A stretch of 64,000 bases of DNA from Zanthoxylum bungeanum (GCA_019454045.1 SKCR01038891.1:62001-126000); one strand, 5' to 3'; shown: positions 11,033 through 23,700, numbered from the stretch's first letter. Notes: a model not told the origin generated them from the sequence alone. Numbers and translations: made by a program.

Positions 11033-13201
11033 TTTTCTAAGCATGAAATAAGTTTAAGGTTTATATACTTTAATTTGGGTTTTTATGTTTTGAGCATGAT
11101 TTCTTCAAATTGTTGTTTGGTTGAGCTTGGATGATGATGAATTGGATTTGTGCATCTTAAAATTTGAGAAAAATTGATTGGATAAATTTTCCCTAATTTC
11201 CTTGCAAAATTCGAATTTGAACCCTAGCATATATCATGGTGATTTTTTGATTTTAGACCATTGGATGTGTTAAAAGCATGATGTGTATATTGATTGTTGA
11301 TTTAATTAGATTGAAATCAAAATTGGATATTAATTATGCCAAATTGCCGTGATTATAGAAGCATGAAATAGATTGATTTTGCTTCAATTTGTGTGGACAT
11401 GAGTTGTTTAATTTAAGCATGATTAATTAGTTTAATTGGTGTTTTGGAAATATTGGTTTAAAACTAACTAATTATGGCTATTACACTTAATTAAAATTAA
11501 TGTGAAATTTGGAATTTTATATGAATTAAAATTAGTCTTTAATTTTGAATTGGGCTAATATTGTTATATTTGGGCTTAATGGGCTTGGTTGGGCCAGCTT
11601 GGTTTAGGACAATTGGATTGGATCCAAATTGGGCCTAAAACCATTCTATAAAGTCCAAATATTAATAATTAGGCCTTTAAATATTTTAATTGGGCCTAAT
11701 GGGATTTTTGGCTAAAAGGGTGATTCCTTATTGAGCTTTGGTTGCCAAAGCCCATGCCTTAAGAATTAATTAAAATCCCATTGGACTGTAATTAAATTGA
11801 CATTGGATGTTAATTGGGCCTTTGAGACCCATTTAGATTGGATTTAGAATCTAAGTCTAAAAGACACATAAATAAGTGTAATTATTTAATTTGGAATTAA
11901 TACGAATTAGTATTGGATACAAATTAAATTGGATTTAAAATTGTAGTTCGATATAATTCAAGAATACGTACTTTGAGTGTTTATTCTTAAACGAGTTGGA
12001 CTCGCGCAAATCAAATCGTTGTTTGAATATTGGATGTCATTAATTCAAAGATTATTAATTGTATTAGATTGATTGAATAACATGCTTTGTGTGAATACAT
12101 GGATGTATTGTATGAATAGTGTATATAAGATGGATATTAGAAGGGTGAGGGCAATTTTGGAAATTATTGTAATAAATTTAGAATTTATTAAATTGGACTT
12201 GCGTGTCCAGCCTTTTATCTATTGACTCTTTGTATTTCTCTTCTCACCAATTCCCCTCATTGTTAATGAGGTTTCTTTATTGTATTATGTAATTGGGTAG
12301 AAGTTAGAATAGTGCTAGCAGGGATAGAGGAAAGTGTGAAAGATTGTTATAGGAACAATTTGTTAATATCCATCCGCATATCATTATTATTTATTTCGCG
12401 CCTTATTATGCTTTAGAATGCATGCTTAAGGGTGTATGATGAGACCTAATCAAAGATAATAAATTGGTTGCCAATTTACGCGAAAAACCCTCAATACAAT
12501 ATTAAGCGATTTCCTTCCATTGAGTGGTTCTCTCTCAAGATCCAAGATTGGCATTGGTTTGTTGGCCAAAGTCAAGATCAATGTCCATCGCGAATGTGTT
12601 TGAACCACGAAAGCTTTGTTTTATATCGCATGTCTTGGGCGGTTGTGACTTGTTGGCCAAAGTCAAGGTCACTTCTAGTTCATCGACATGAATTACGAAG
12701 CTTTCCCACTGTCAATGGGTCCCGCTTAACTGGATTAATTAAGCTTGTTGAGCCAAAGCCAATGCTTAGTTGATTCAGAGGAAAATGTTAGGAAATATAT
12801 TGGATATATTGACATATATATGTATATATGTTTCGGACTTGGAAGTCCACATACCGGATTTAGGAATTGGATGAGATCCAATTGATCTTAGAGATCTACC
12901 TAGTTAAATATCATACAACTTGTTGGCCAATGTCAAGGTTATGTGTTATTTAACGGGATCCTAGCCCACTAGGAAACTAGGTTTCTCGAGTACTCAACAG
13001 AGGGTTAGAGGCTCGCCAAAAAATAGTGGGAGACCAGTATTGAATTTGTAATTTCGTTTAAATACTTTCCAAATACGCGCTTTCAAATTATTTTCTTCAT
13101 TTTATATATTTATTTAGTTGGACTAATATTTTATTATTTTCTTTTAATTGTTGGACTGTACCCGTAATCGTTAATTGAATAGTTAGACTATTGCAATTAA
13201 G
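11033..13201 (+). other. Non-coding leader of Copia-2
   Basis: About 2.2 kb homologous to the Copia-1 leader, with a similar TGGGCY cluster (about 11540-11830) and motif copies at 12559, 12650 and 12920. No gene is seen. Confidence 0.8.
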
Positions 13202-13991
13202 ATGGCCGGAAAGATCAACGTTAGAGACATTATCATGGGCAAAAATATCCTTAATGATGCGAACTTTCCTGACTGGGATATGAACCTCATGATTGTCCTG
13301 GGGGCTGAGAAGATGCTCTATCGATAGAGAAACCTCTCGGGCCTAAGTCTGGAATTGAGCAGCCACTTTAGCTTGAGCTTTGGAAGACTCACAATGATGA
13401 CAACTCAACTGCTCAATCCGTCATGCTTGCTGCAATGACCCCACAATTTCATCGTCAAAACAAGGGATTGGATCCCCACGAAATGATGTTGAAATTGAAG
13501 GACCTTCACCGATCTAACTTTAGATCGCAGAAGTATGAGTTGCAGAAGAAGCTATTTCGCTCTCGAATGTCAGAGGGTACATCTGTTGAGCACCATGTAT
13601 CGCAGATGATTGTTGACATCGAACAGTTGGGTCAGCTAGGCATAACCTTTGAGGCTGAGACTTCCATAAATTTGATCTTATAGTCTCTTCCTGACAGCTG
13701 GAGCGGGTTCATCATGAACTACAATATGATGAACAAAGAGAAGACTCTTGGAGAGTTGATGGCAATGCTGAAAGAGGCAGAAAAGTGCTTTTAAAGGTCA
13801 AGAAGCACGAGGCGCACTTCGCTTCAACATCTCAGAATGCCAAGGCTTGGCCGAAGGCTTCTGGAGGTGTGAAGAAGAAGAAGAAGAGAAAGGGCAAGGC
13901 CAAATCATCAAAGTCTTCTGAAAAGGTAAAAGACAAATCCCAAGATGTCTGCCTACAGTGTGGCAAACGGGGTCACTAGAAGCGTGACTGC
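13202..13991 (+). pseudogene. gag: gag pseudogene of Copia-2
   Basis: The ATG at 13202 is chosen because the N-terminal region (MAGKIN...) aligns with Copia-3 gag from its matching start. The frame breaks soon after, near 13325. Large pieces remain open at 13423-13683 and 13785-13979. The zinc knuckle at 13950-13991 has all three Cys and the His, but its Trp codon is now TAG (13977-13979). Upstream of it is a lysine-rich segment typical of nucleocapsid. Inactive. Confidence 0.85.
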
Positions 13992-14040
13992 CGTGAGTAC
14001 AAGGCACACATGAAGGAAGTGAAAGCGGGCAAGACACCGG

Positions 14041-14330
14041 CTTCATGTATGTTTGTTATTGAAATAAACATGTCTACTTCTAGTTTTAAAAATTGGATTT
14101 TTGATTCTGGTTGTGGTACTCATAGATGTAATGATGTGCAGGATCTACAAATTAGCAGGAGACTGGCTTCAGGAGAGATCGACCTCCGAGTTGGAAATGG
14201 GACTAGAGTCGTCGTTTTGGTTGTTGGGACCTACATTTTGGAACTGCCCTCGGGGCATGTACTTAATTTATCAGACTGCTATTATGTACCTAGTTTGACT
14301 AGAACTATTATTATGTATCTTGTTTAACCC
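14041..14330 (+). pseudogene. pol: Protease region of Copia-2
   Basis: Encodes an aspartic protease segment with an intact active-site motif D-S-G (Asp codon at 14103-14105) within WIFDSGCGTH, followed by the typical ELPSGHVL..L.DCYYVPSLTR segment. The frame ends soon after at 14327. The retained catalytic site contrasts with Copia-3, where the same Asp has become Tyr. Confidence 0.8.
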
Positions 14331-14379
14331 ATGTAGTTATACTTTGTATTCATAAACACCCGGGTGTTTTGTCTTAAAA

Positions 14380-15360
14380 ATGATTTTGAGATATGTAGTG
14401 CTGATGTTAATAATGGTCTTTATATTTTGAATATAAATCAATCTCAAACATATAACTGACAAACAAAAAGGCTTAAATTAAGTAACAAGAGGAAACTTAT
14501 ATGTGGCATTATCGTCTGGGATATATTAACAAGACTCGTATATCCACACTTTCGAAGAGTGGGTACTTGGACGGATTTGATCCAAATTCATATGACGTCT
14601 GCAAATCTTGTTTATTAGGCAAAATGCCTAAAACACCTTTTAGTGGTAAATGTGCATGTGCCACCGAACTGTTAGCCCTCGTTCATAGTGACATATGTGG
14701 GCCCATGTCTAGCCAGGCTAGAGGTGGATATGAATACTTCGTAACCTTTACGGATGATGCATCACGTTATGGTTATGTTTATCTTATGAGACTAAGTCGG
14801 AAACTTTTGAGAAATTCAAAGAGTTTTGACACGAAGTAGAAAAACAGACCGGTAAAAGTATTAAAACATTACGGTCGGACCATGGTGGAGAATACTTAAG
14901 CAGTGAGTTTCTCGATTACTTGAAAGAGTATGGTATTCTTTCACAGTGAACTCCTCCCGAAACACCTCAATTAAACGGTGTGTCCGAACGGAGAAACCAA
15001 ACTTTGTTGGACATGGTAAGGTCAATGATGAGTCGCACAGAGCTACCAATTTCCTTATGGGGATATGCATTGAACAGTGCAATACTTATTTTGAATAAGG
15101 TTCCGTCAAAATCTGTTCAACAGACTCCATATGAAATATGGACAGGAAAGAAACTGGGTTTCTCATTCCTGAAAATTTAGGGATGCTGGGCATACGTTAA
15201 ACGTTTGGATGACACCAAACTAGAACCGAAATCGGATAAATGCCTATTTGTAGTTATCCTAGGGAAACCAAAGGATATTACTTCTACAACCCACAAGAGA
15301 ATAAAGTTTTGTTGCTCTACACATGCAGTTTTCCTTGAAAAAGAATTCATAAATGCAGTG
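14380..15360 (+). pseudogene. pol: GAG-pre-integrase and integrase of Copia-2
   Basis: From 14501 a W-H-x-R-L-G-x-I pre-integrase segment is followed by the C-x2-C of the zinc-binding region (DVCKSCLLGKMPKTPF). The integrase core starts with ALVHSDICGP, continues with TFTDDASRYGYVY, and has SDHGGEYLS near 14875, giving the D,D,E catalytic residues. It continues through SERRNQTLLDMVRSMMSR to the WGYAL and VPSKS..TPYEIW segment at 15180, where a TAG replaces Trp. Additional stops interrupt it. Inactive as it stands. Confidence 0.85.
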
Positions 15361-15419
15361 GTAGTGGGAGGAAAGTAGAATTCGATGAGTGATACTGTTC
15401 CTGACACTGATTCCTTAAC

Positions 15420-16438
15420 GGAACACGAACAATTCATCAGAGATGAGGCTGTACCACAATTTTCTAATACACAAGAACCGCGCGTAGGTCGGAGAGAGTC
15501 AGAAAATAACCTGAGAGGTATGGGTTCTGATCTCACCTCACGTAGATATTAATCTTATTGAGGATAATGAGCCGGCTACGTATGAGGAAGCGATACAAGG
15601 TATCGACTCCGCTTTATGGCAAGATGCCATGAAGTCCGAAATAGATTCCATGTATACCAACCAAGTTTGGACACTGGTTGATGCACCAGAAGGCGTAAAG
15701 CCTATTGGTTGCAAATGGGTCTTCAAGAAGAAGACTCACATGGATGGCAACGTACAAACATACAAAGCTAGGCTTGTAGTGAAAGGGTATCGTCAACGAC
15801 ATGGTGTCGATTACTACGAAACTTTTTCACCCGTTGCCATGATTAAATCTATTTGGATAATGCTTGCTATTGCTGCATATTTCGATTATGACATATGGCA
15901 GATGGACGTCAAAACCGCTTTCCTTAACGGAAACCTTTTGAAGGATGTTTATATGCAACAGCCTGACAGTTTTGTCGTACCAAAACATGCAAACAAGTTT
16001 TGCAAGTTAAATCGATCCATTTATGGATTGAAGCAATCATCGCGTTCTTGGAACCAACGTTTTGATGAGATCATAAAAGAATATGATTTCGTTCAAAACG
16101 AAGATGATCATTGTGTATATAAGAAGGTTAGTGGGAGCACACTGACATTTATTGTCTTTTACGTTGATGATGTATTGCTTATTGGCAATGGCATTCCCAT
16201 GCTACAATCGGTGAAGGCTTGGCTTTCATTAAAGTTCTCCATGAAAGATCTAAGGGAAGCGGCTTTTATTATAGGAATAAGGATCTACCGGGATAGATCT
16301 AGAAAGCTGCTTGGACTCTCCCAGAGCTCGTATCTTGACAAAGTGTTGAAGAGATTCAACATGGATCAGTTTAAGAGTGGACTGTTGTCAGTGTCACATG
16401 GCGTCTCTCTATCTAAGGACATGTGTCCAAAAACTTAG
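15420..16438 (+). pseudogene. pol: Reverse transcriptase of Copia-2
   Basis: The 269-codon open piece 15629-16438 contains most of the copia RT domain: KWVFKKKTHMDGNVQTYKAR, VDYYETFSPVA, the catalytic-region segment QMDVKTAFLNG, IYGLKQSSRSWNQRF, and the YVDDVLLIGN box with catalytic Asp pair at 16166-16171. It ends at a TAG after CPKT. This is the best-preserved RT in the copia group of this window, but the reading frame is cut on both sides. Confidence 0.9.
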
Positions 16439-16453
16439 GATGAGAGTGACAAC

Positions 16454-17145
16454 ATGAGTCGGATCCCGTTCGCTTCAGCAGTCAGATCGATCATGTATGC
16501 CATGATATGTACGCGACCTGATGTCTCGTATACTTTGAGCATGTGTAGTCGCTATCAGGCCGATCCAGGTGATGGTCACTGGGTTTCGGTTAAGAACATC
16601 CTTAAGTATCTTAGACGAACTAAGGATGCTTTCTTAAACTATGAAGATGGAGAACTCGAGGTAACTGGGTTTACCGATGCAAGTTCCAAACCGATAAAGA
16701 AAATTGTAAGTCACAATCCGGGTACATATTTTGTTTGAATAATGGAGCAGTGAGCTGGAAATCTTCCAAGTAAGAGACTGTTGCCGATTCAACAACAGAA
16801 GCGAAATATATCGCTGCAGCTGAGGCAGCAAAAGAGGCAGTTTGGATCCTTAAATTCCTAATTGGATTAGGAGTAGTTCCATTAGCAGCTGAGCCCGTTC
16901 CTTTGTATTGTGACAATAACGGGGCTATAGCACAGGCTAAGGAACCACGGTCTCATCAACGATCCAAACATGTACTTCGACGTTTCCATATGATTCGTGA
17001 GATCATACATCGTGGCGATGTGAAGATTGAGAAGGTCACATCAGGTGACAACATTGCAGATCCGCTGACGAAGGCTATTTCTCAGCAAAAGTTTGAGCGA
17101 TATGTACATAGTTCAGGTGTTAGATACTTGAGTGATTGGCTATAG
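16454..17145 (+). pseudogene. pol: RNase H of Copia-2
   Basis: Follows RT with the typical PFASAVRSIMYAMICTRPDV segment, then a frameshift near 16700. The catalytic-region ADSTTEAEYIAAAEAAKEA equivalent is at about 16790-16835 in another frame, with GCG for one Ala position. The last open piece 16903-17145 has YCDNNGAIAQAKEP and ends in NIADPLTKA..., the standard C-terminus before the polypurine tract. Confidence 0.85.
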
Positions 17146-17159
17146 GCCAAATGAGAGAT
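17144..17159 (+). promoter_or_regulatory. Polypurine tract of Copia-2 (mutated)
   Basis: GGCCAAATGAGAGAT-like sequence precedes the 3' LTR. Compared with Copia-1 it has two G-to-A changes. The LTR start itself is TTTTGG instead of TGTTGG. Confidence 0.7.
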
Positions 17160-18764
17160 TTTTGGACAATTATGACCCAAATCATCACTATTTGTAAAAG
17201 ACATTGTGGTTTTTGTACAAATTAACTATATGACAAAGGAAATTACTATTTTATCATTCTGTAATTAGATTACTTGAATATATAAATGATAAAAGTCCTT
17301 ATGATTAGTTCCGGATTAATAAGATATGAGACAATATCAATTCACGTAAGGTTTAATCATTAAATATCCATAGTCGTAGTATTATCGAGACTGGACATCG
17401 ATAATGCGAAATAGGCTAATATTGCACTTGTACGCGTTATGGAAGCTTAACGATATAGTTCTCATATATTTAAGTATTGGATACTTATGCAAGTGTGATA
17501 TGAGGTTTTGTTTGCCGATGGTACAGAAACAGCTTCGCTCTGGATAGACCCCTCGGAATCCCATTGGTAGTATGACTATGTGTCATGATTATCCGATTAA
17601 AGAGACTAGTTGCTAGTGATCCGATATATGCTTCGTACGGGGCATACATAATTCCAGCCCCAGGCCTAGCATATGACATCCAATACTGGATCGTAATACG
17701 CAATACTTAGTATACTACGTTTGATAAAGATTATGTATTCCTTAAAAGAATATTTCTGGAGAATTTGGTAGGCACGGTGTTTTGCTAGAAGCCAACCATG
17801 TATTGTAAATTGGTTAGAACGTGGTACGGGGTACGCACGTGTTCGGATAGTCTGACGACCAGATTTACTGCCAACATATCCAGGAATCTCATGGGTCGCT
17901 TCCCAAAGATTCACCGATGACGTTTGACTCAAACAGAATTAATCTAGGATTAATTATAAGAGAGAAAATTAATCTGGGATTAATTACCGCAAGAATTTAT
18001 CTGGGATAAAATTCGAATAGTAGAGAGAGAACAATTAATTTTAAATTAATCGATTAAATAATATATTCGATATATTAATTGAAATTAGATTTCAATGCGG
18101 AATTAAAATTGGATTTTAATTCGGGCAAACGAATTAATTTAGAATTAATTCATAAGCGACTTTAATAATAATGTCGCAACGGCAAATTCGTTAATTTGAA
18201 ATTAAACAAAACCCGGGGCCCCCAGCGAAGTTGCGTGTTGGATTTTTTTTTTTCGACTTAAATTTGGAATTTACAAGTAATGGGACCCACTTGACTTACA
18301 TCAACTAGTTTGAATAGTGATGAAAGTAGTTGATGGTTGAGTGTAAAGCTTAGATTGCTTGTTTTTCACTCAACCAAAGTCAACAACACTTTGTCATTTG
18401 GAATGACATATACCAAATTGTTTTGGTAAATGGTAATTTGATTTTAGAAATCAAATATCAAAAAAAACAAAACACTATCCTCTCTCCCTCCTCCAAAAGC
18501 CGATAACTTCTCCTCTTCCCTTAGAAATTTTGTTGCAAATTTTCTTCAAGCTAGCACTTTCAAGGAGTCATTCAAGGTGTTAGGGAAACTAATCCCTTGA
18601 GTTTGGAACACAAAGAAAGGCTTGGAGCTCTTCTCAAAGATCAAAAAGTTTTGAACTTCATACATCCATCAAATCCGATCATTGTAAGTATTTCCGCAAC
18701 TTCTTTGAGTATTCACACACATATCATGATTAGAGATCCTTGGCATGTTCTAGGAACATTAACA
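17160..18764 (+). repeat. 3' LTR of Copia-2
   Basis: 1605 bases ending ATTAACA. About 265 bases are missing near 17580 relative to the 5' LTR. The terminal TG is mutated to TT. It contains the palindrome array at 17935-18210. The next base begins Tat-A sequence, so the right target duplication should be CCAAA (18765-18769); the partner lies outside the window. Confidence 0.88.
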
Positions 18765-18960
18765 CCAAAAGGCCAAAAGGATTCCTAAAGGGGTGTAGAA
18801 AACCATCTAACACAAGGAACACCTGACCAAAGATGACATCAAGCCATTAAGACAAAGAAAACCCATCGGAATAGGGAATGCATCCATGCATACATGCATA
18901 CACGTCGTATACACATAATTTTTGTTTTGTGTTCGCAGGCTTTGAAGAAAAAGAAAAAGC
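18765..18960 (+). other. Spacer upstream of the Tat-A minisatellite
   Basis: Homologous in reverse orientation to 42330-42505 of Tat-C, including the GCATCCATGCATACATGCATAC run and a TTCGCAGGCTTTGAAG segment that looks like a 3' splice site. It stops just short of the point where Tat-C carries the TATA box of its antisense ORF; Copia-2 inserted there. Confidence 0.7.
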
Positions 18961-18964
18961 GGTT

Positions 18965-19145
18965 AGGACGAACAAATCCTCAGGATTGAGGACGAGCAAG
19001 CTGGGAATGGAACTCCGGGAATGAAGAACAACCTTGGGAATAAGGATGAGCAACTCCTTGGGAATGAGAATGAGAAAGCCGGGAATGGCACTCCAGGAAT
19101 GGAGAACAACCTCGGGAATGAGGACGAGCAAAGAGCCTCGAGAAG
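18965..19145 (+). repeat. Minisatellite block 1a of Tat-A
   Basis: Irregular repeats of GGGAATGAGGACGAGCAACT and GGAATGGAGAACAACCTC type units. The same units occur in reverse in Tat-C at 42070-42330 and 43095-43290. Confidence 0.75.
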
Positions 19146-19294
19146 GAGGGCATATCATGGGTTGAAGTGCCTCACCACCATTATCAACAGTTTGGGAATG
19201 AATCCTAGAGGTCGAAGAACCTCATCATCACAGAAAAAACTCCCCAGTAGATCGAAGAGTCACGCAGATGGACCAAAATACCATCACTCAACTC

Positions 19295-20146
19295 AGTGCG
19301 GGAATGAAGCCCAGAGATCGAAGCATCTCACTCCCCGGATGGTTTGGGAATGAAGCCCAGTGGTTGAAGCACCTCGCCATCAACTCAACTCAGTTCAGGA
19401 ATGAAGTCCAGAGATCGAAACATCTCACACCCAACATGGTTCGGGAATGAAGCCCAGAGGTCGAAGCACCTCGCCATCAACTCAATATAGATCGGGAATG
19501 AAGCCCAGAGATCGAAGCATCTCACACCCATGATGGTTCAGGAATAAAGCCCAAGGGTCGAAGCACCTTGCTATCAACTCGACTCAGTTCGGGAATGAAG
19601 CCCAGAGATCGAAGCATCTCACACCCAGGATGGTTCGGGAATGAAGCCCAGAGGTCGAAGCACCTCGCGATTAACTCAGCACAGTTCGAGAAGGAAGCCC
19701 AGAGATCGAAGCATCTCACACCCATGATGGTTTGGGAATGAAGCTTAGGGTTCGAAGCACCTCGCCATCAACTCAACTCAGTTCGGGAATGAAGCCCAGC
19801 GATCAAAGCATCTCACACCTAGGATGGTCCGGGAATGAAGCCCATGGGTCGAAGCACCTCGCCATCAACTCATCACAGTTCAGGAATGAAGCCCATAGAT
19901 CGAAGCATCTCACACCCAGAATGGTTCGGGAATGAAGCTCAATGGTCGAATCATCTCACCATCAACTCAACTCATTCCGGGAATGAAGCCCAGAGATCGA
20001 AGCATCTCACACCCATGATGGTTCGAGAATGAAGCCTAGGGGTTGAAGCACCTCGCCATCAACTCCGCACAATTTGGGAATGAAGCCCAGAGATCGAAGC
20101 ATCTCACACCCAGGATGGTTCGGGAATGAAGCCATGAGGTCGAAGC
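19295..20146 (+). repeat. Minisatellite block 1b of Tat-A, ~97-bp two-part unit
   Basis: Alternating half units of about 46 and 51 bases, both starting GGGAATGAAGCCCAGAG. One continues ATCGAAGCATCTCACACCCA, the other GTCGAAGCACCTCGCCATCA. Close to nine full units are present before Copia-3 interrupts a unit. Minisatellites between pol and the 3' LTR are known from Tat/Ogre elements. Open frames across it are by-products of the repeat. Confidence 0.92.
20142..20146. repeat. Left target site duplication of Copia-3 (GAAGC)
   Basis: GAAGC before TGTTGGG equals GAAGC at 30075-30079 after TCCAACA. Removing Copia-3 and one copy restores an unbroken minisatellite unit. Confidence 0.95.
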
Positions 20147-22068
20147 TGTTGGGTTTCTAAAGTGTCCCAAGATCATTTAAGCAATGAAACTTGTGAATAC
20201 TCAAAGAAGAATTTGCGGAATAATACTCACTTTGATCGGATGTTGAATGCGTCAAATATAAAACTTTGCTCCTTGAAGTTTCGGCCAAGCTCCTCGTTTG
20301 GGGATGAAATCCAAGCTCCAAGCTTTGTTGTTGATTCCAAGCTCAAGGATTGGTTTCCCTATCACCTTATATGATTCCTTGATGTGTGCTAGCACTAAGA
20401 AAAATTGCAACAATTCTTCCTTTGCTCTTGATGAATTCGGCCAAGCCAAATGGGAGAGAAAAAACTGCACTTTGGGCGTGAACTTAGAAGGAGAGAAGAT
20501 GTGTGAATGACTTGTGTATTTGATTTCTAAAATAAAAAATAAAAGATATACCAAATATCTAATATTTGGTAAAAAGTCAATCAATTTAACTTTGAGTGTA
20601 AAACTAGCTTCCATAATTTCCTACACTAACTTCCATCACCAAAAAGGTGAATGAATGACTAGTGATGTGACTTGATGTGAATTGTGGGCCACACTAGAAT
20701 TCAAAATCCGAGTGGGCCCGCAAACACTCCCAGGATCGCGTTCGCTAATTCTGAATTAACGAATTTTCCATTGCGACGTAATTAAATCAAATTTAATTAA
20801 ATAATTATGCCTAGCAAAATTACTATTCACGTCGCTAACGAATTAATTCTAAATTAACTCGTTCGCCCGAATTAAAATCTAATTTTAATTATGTTATGAA
20901 ATCTAATTTCAATTAATATATCGAATATATTATTTTATAGATTAATTCCAAATTAATCGTTCTCTCTCTTCAAATAGTATTTTATCCCAGATAAAATCTC
21001 TGCGTAATTAATCCTAGATTAATTATGTTCGAATCATACGTCATCGGTGAATCTTCGGGAAGCGACCCATGAGATCCCTGGATATGTTGGCAGTAAATCC
21101 GGTCGTCGGACTATCCGAACACGTACGTACCTAGTACGACATTTTTACCGATTTATGAGACATGATTGGCTTCTAGCAAAGCACCGTGCCTACCCAATTC
21201 TCCAGAAATATTCTTAAAGGAATATATAATCTATGTCAGGCATAGTATAGGTAGTATTGTGTATTGCGATCTAGTATCAGATGGTCACATGCAAGGCCTG
21301 GGGCTGGAATAGTGTCTGCCCCGTAAGAAGTATATATCGGATCACAAACAACTAGTCTCTTTAATCAGATAATCATGACCTTGTCATATTATCCCGATGG
21401 TTGCAACCAATTAGAGTACCAGTTCTGTATCCTTGCGTGATCATCTTCTCCATATGACTGAAGTGATACTTCCATCTTGACATCACACCCAATACACTAC
21501 GATTCTCGATAAACCCAGAAGAGGCGTACACAGAACCTGTTAAAGTCCCGGACGACCAAAACCAAAGCGTATTGATTGTCGCAAGTACTAGCGATGCAAG
21601 TATCAGGTTAAGACCAAATACACCTACCCTGATGCAGATTCCCATAGACACATAGTCATACTACCAATGGGATTCTGCGGGGTCTATCCAGAGCGAAGCT
21701 GTTTCCATACCATCGGTAAACACAACCTCCTATCACACTTGCATAAGTATCCAATACTTAAATATATGAGAACTATGCTGTTACGCTTCCATAACACGCA
21801 CAAGTGCAATACTAGTCTATTCTACATTATCGATGTCCAGTCTCGATAATACTACGACTAGGGATATTTAATGATTAAACCTTTATGGATTGATATTGTC
21901 TCATATCTAATAATCTGGAACTAATCATAAGGACTTTTATCATTTATATATTGAAGTAATCAAATTACAAAATGATAAAATGCAATTTCATTGTGACATA
22001 GTTAATTTGTACAAAAAACCACAATGTCTTTTACAAATAGTGACGCTATGGGTCATAATTGTCCAACA
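20147..22068 (-). repeat. 3' LTR of Copia-3 (left copy)
   Basis: Reads TGTTGGGTTT...TGTCCAACA on the plus strand. It retains 58 bases near 20410-20470 that are absent from the right copy. It contains the palindrome array at 20740-21020. Confidence 0.95.
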
Positions 22069-22083
22069 ATCTCCCACTTGGCC
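22069..22083 (-). promoter_or_regulatory. Polypurine tract of Copia-3
   Basis: On the minus strand GGCCAAGTGGGAGAT abuts the LTR start, the same as in Copia-1. Confidence 0.85.
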
Positions 22084-22087
22084 TATA

Positions 22088-22780
22088 GCCAGTCACTCAA
22101 GCATCTAACACCTGAACTATATACATGTCGCTCAAAATTTTACTGAGGAATAGCTTTCATAAGCGGATCTGCAATATTGTCCTATGATGTGACCTTCTCG
22201 ATCTTCACATCGCCACGATGTATGATCTCACGAATTAGATGGAAAATTCGAAGAACATGCTTAGATTGTTGATGAGACCGCGATTCCTTAGCCTGCGTTA
22301 TAGCCCCGTTATTGTCACAATACAATGGAACAGGCTCAGCTGCTAACGGAACTACTCCTAATCCAATTAGGAATTTACAGATCCACATTGCCTCTTTTGC
22401 TGCTCTAGCTGCAGTAATGTACTCTGCTTCTGTTGTTGAATTGGCAACAGTCTCTTGCTTGGAAGATTTCCAGCTTACTGCTCCGTTATTCAAACAAAAT
22501 ATGTACCCGGATTGCGACTTGCAGTCATCTTTATCGGTTTGGAAACTTGCATCGGTAAACCCAGTTACCTCAAGTTCTTCATCTCCATAGATTAAGAAAA
22601 ACATCATTAGTTCGTCGAAGATACTTAAGGATATTCTTAACCGCCATCTAGTGACCATCACCTAGATCGGCTGATGATAGCGACTACACATGCTCAAAGT
22701 ATATGAGACATCAAGTCGCGCACATATCATGGCATACATGATCGATCCGACTGCCGAGGCGAATGGTATCCGACTCATGT
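22088..22780 (-). pseudogene. pol: RNase H of Copia-3
   Basis: The 159-codon open piece 22182-22661 shows CLNNGAVSWKSSKQETVANS, TTEAEYITAARAAKEAMWI and LYCDNNGAITQAKESRSHQQ, the standard copia RNase H motifs. Upstream, MSRIPFASAVGSIMYAMI-type sequence is visible near 22735-22780. The frame is broken near 22661 and at the C-terminal end. Confidence 0.88.
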
Positions 22781-23700
22781 TGTCTCTCTCATCTTGAGTT
22801 TTAGGACACATGTCCTTAGATAGAGTGACACTGGCAACAGTCCCCTCTTGGACTGATCCATGTTGAATCTCTTCAACACTTTGTCAATGTATGTGCTCTA
22901 GGAGAGTCTAAGAAGCTTTCTAGATCTATCCCGATAGGTCTTTAATCCTAGAATAAAGGCTGCTTCTCCCAGATCCTTCATGGAGAATTTTAATGAAAAC
23001 CAAGCTTTCACCGACGTTAACATGGGAATGTCATTGCCAATAAGAAATATATCATCAACGTAAAGGCAATGAATGTCAGTGCACTCCCACTAACCTTCTT
23101 ATATACACAAGGATCATCCTCGTTTTGAACGAAATCATATTCTTTTATGATCTCATCAAAACGTTGGTTCCAAGAACGCGATGTTTGCTTCAATCCATAA
23201 ATGGATCGATTTAACTTACAAACATTATTTGCAAGTTTTGGTACGACAAAACCGTCAGGCTATTGCATATAAACATCCTCCAAAAGGTTTCCGTTAAGGA
23301 AAGTGGTTTTGACGTCCATCTGCCATATCTCATAATCGAAATATGCAGCAATAGCAAGCATTATCCAAATAGATTTAATCATGGCAATGGGTGAAAAAGT
23401 TTCGTAGTAATCGACACCATGTCGTTGACGATACCCTTTCACTACAAGCCTAGCTTTGTATGTTTGTACGTTGCCATCCATGTCAGTCTTCTTCTTGAAG
23501 ACCCATTTGCAACCAATAGGCTTTACGCCTTCTAGTGCATCAACCAGTGTCCAAACTTGGTTGGTGTACATGGAATCCATTTCGGAATTCATGGCATCTT
23601 GCCATAAACCGGAGTCGATACCTTGTGTCGCTTCCTCATACGTAGCCGGCTCGTCTTCCTCAATAAGATTAATATCCACATGAGGTGAGATCAGAAACCC
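22781..23700 (-). pseudogene. pol: Reverse transcriptase of Copia-3
   Basis: The 139-codon open piece 23260-23679 holds the first half of RT (WVFKKKTDMDGNVQTYKAR, VDYYETFSPIA, QMDVKTTFLNG) and stops at a CAG-to-TAG change. The YVDD box at about 23050-23065 is shifted out of frame by loss of one T just before it, compared with Copia-2. Enzyme certainly dead as encoded. Confidence 0.9.

Larger units (their letters stand above)
9249..18764 (+). mobile_element. Copia-2: decayed Ty1/copia LTR retrotransposon
   Basis: Second copia element of the same superfamily branch as Copia-1 and Copia-3, with a complete order of LTR, primer site, leader, gag, protease, integrase, RT, RNase H, polypurine tract and LTR. 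Its LTR sequence differs from Copia-1 well beyond single-base changes, so it is a separate subfamily. The 5' LTR starts at a position equivalent to 17261 of the 3' LTR, so its first 101 bases are missing at the junction with Copia-1. The 3' LTR ends in Tat-A sequence at 18765, placing Copia-2 inside Tat-A. Confidence 0.9.

Noticed and set aside
13977..13979. TAG in the zinc knuckle of Copia-2, and another in that of Copia-3, as a programmed readthrough stop between gag and pol
   Set aside because: They hit different codons (TGG in Copia-2, CAG in Copia-3), the following bases do not match the known CARYYA readthrough context, and both are ordinary C-to-T type changes among many.
19021..20032. 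Repetitive open frames in the Tat-A minisatellite
   Set aside because: Produced by the repeat unit GGGAATGAAGCCCAGAG; present on both strands and without start context or domain.
18965..20146. CRISPR-like array (regular repeats)
   Set aside because: Both halves of the unit are repeated, with no unique spacers, and the context is a plant retrotransposon.
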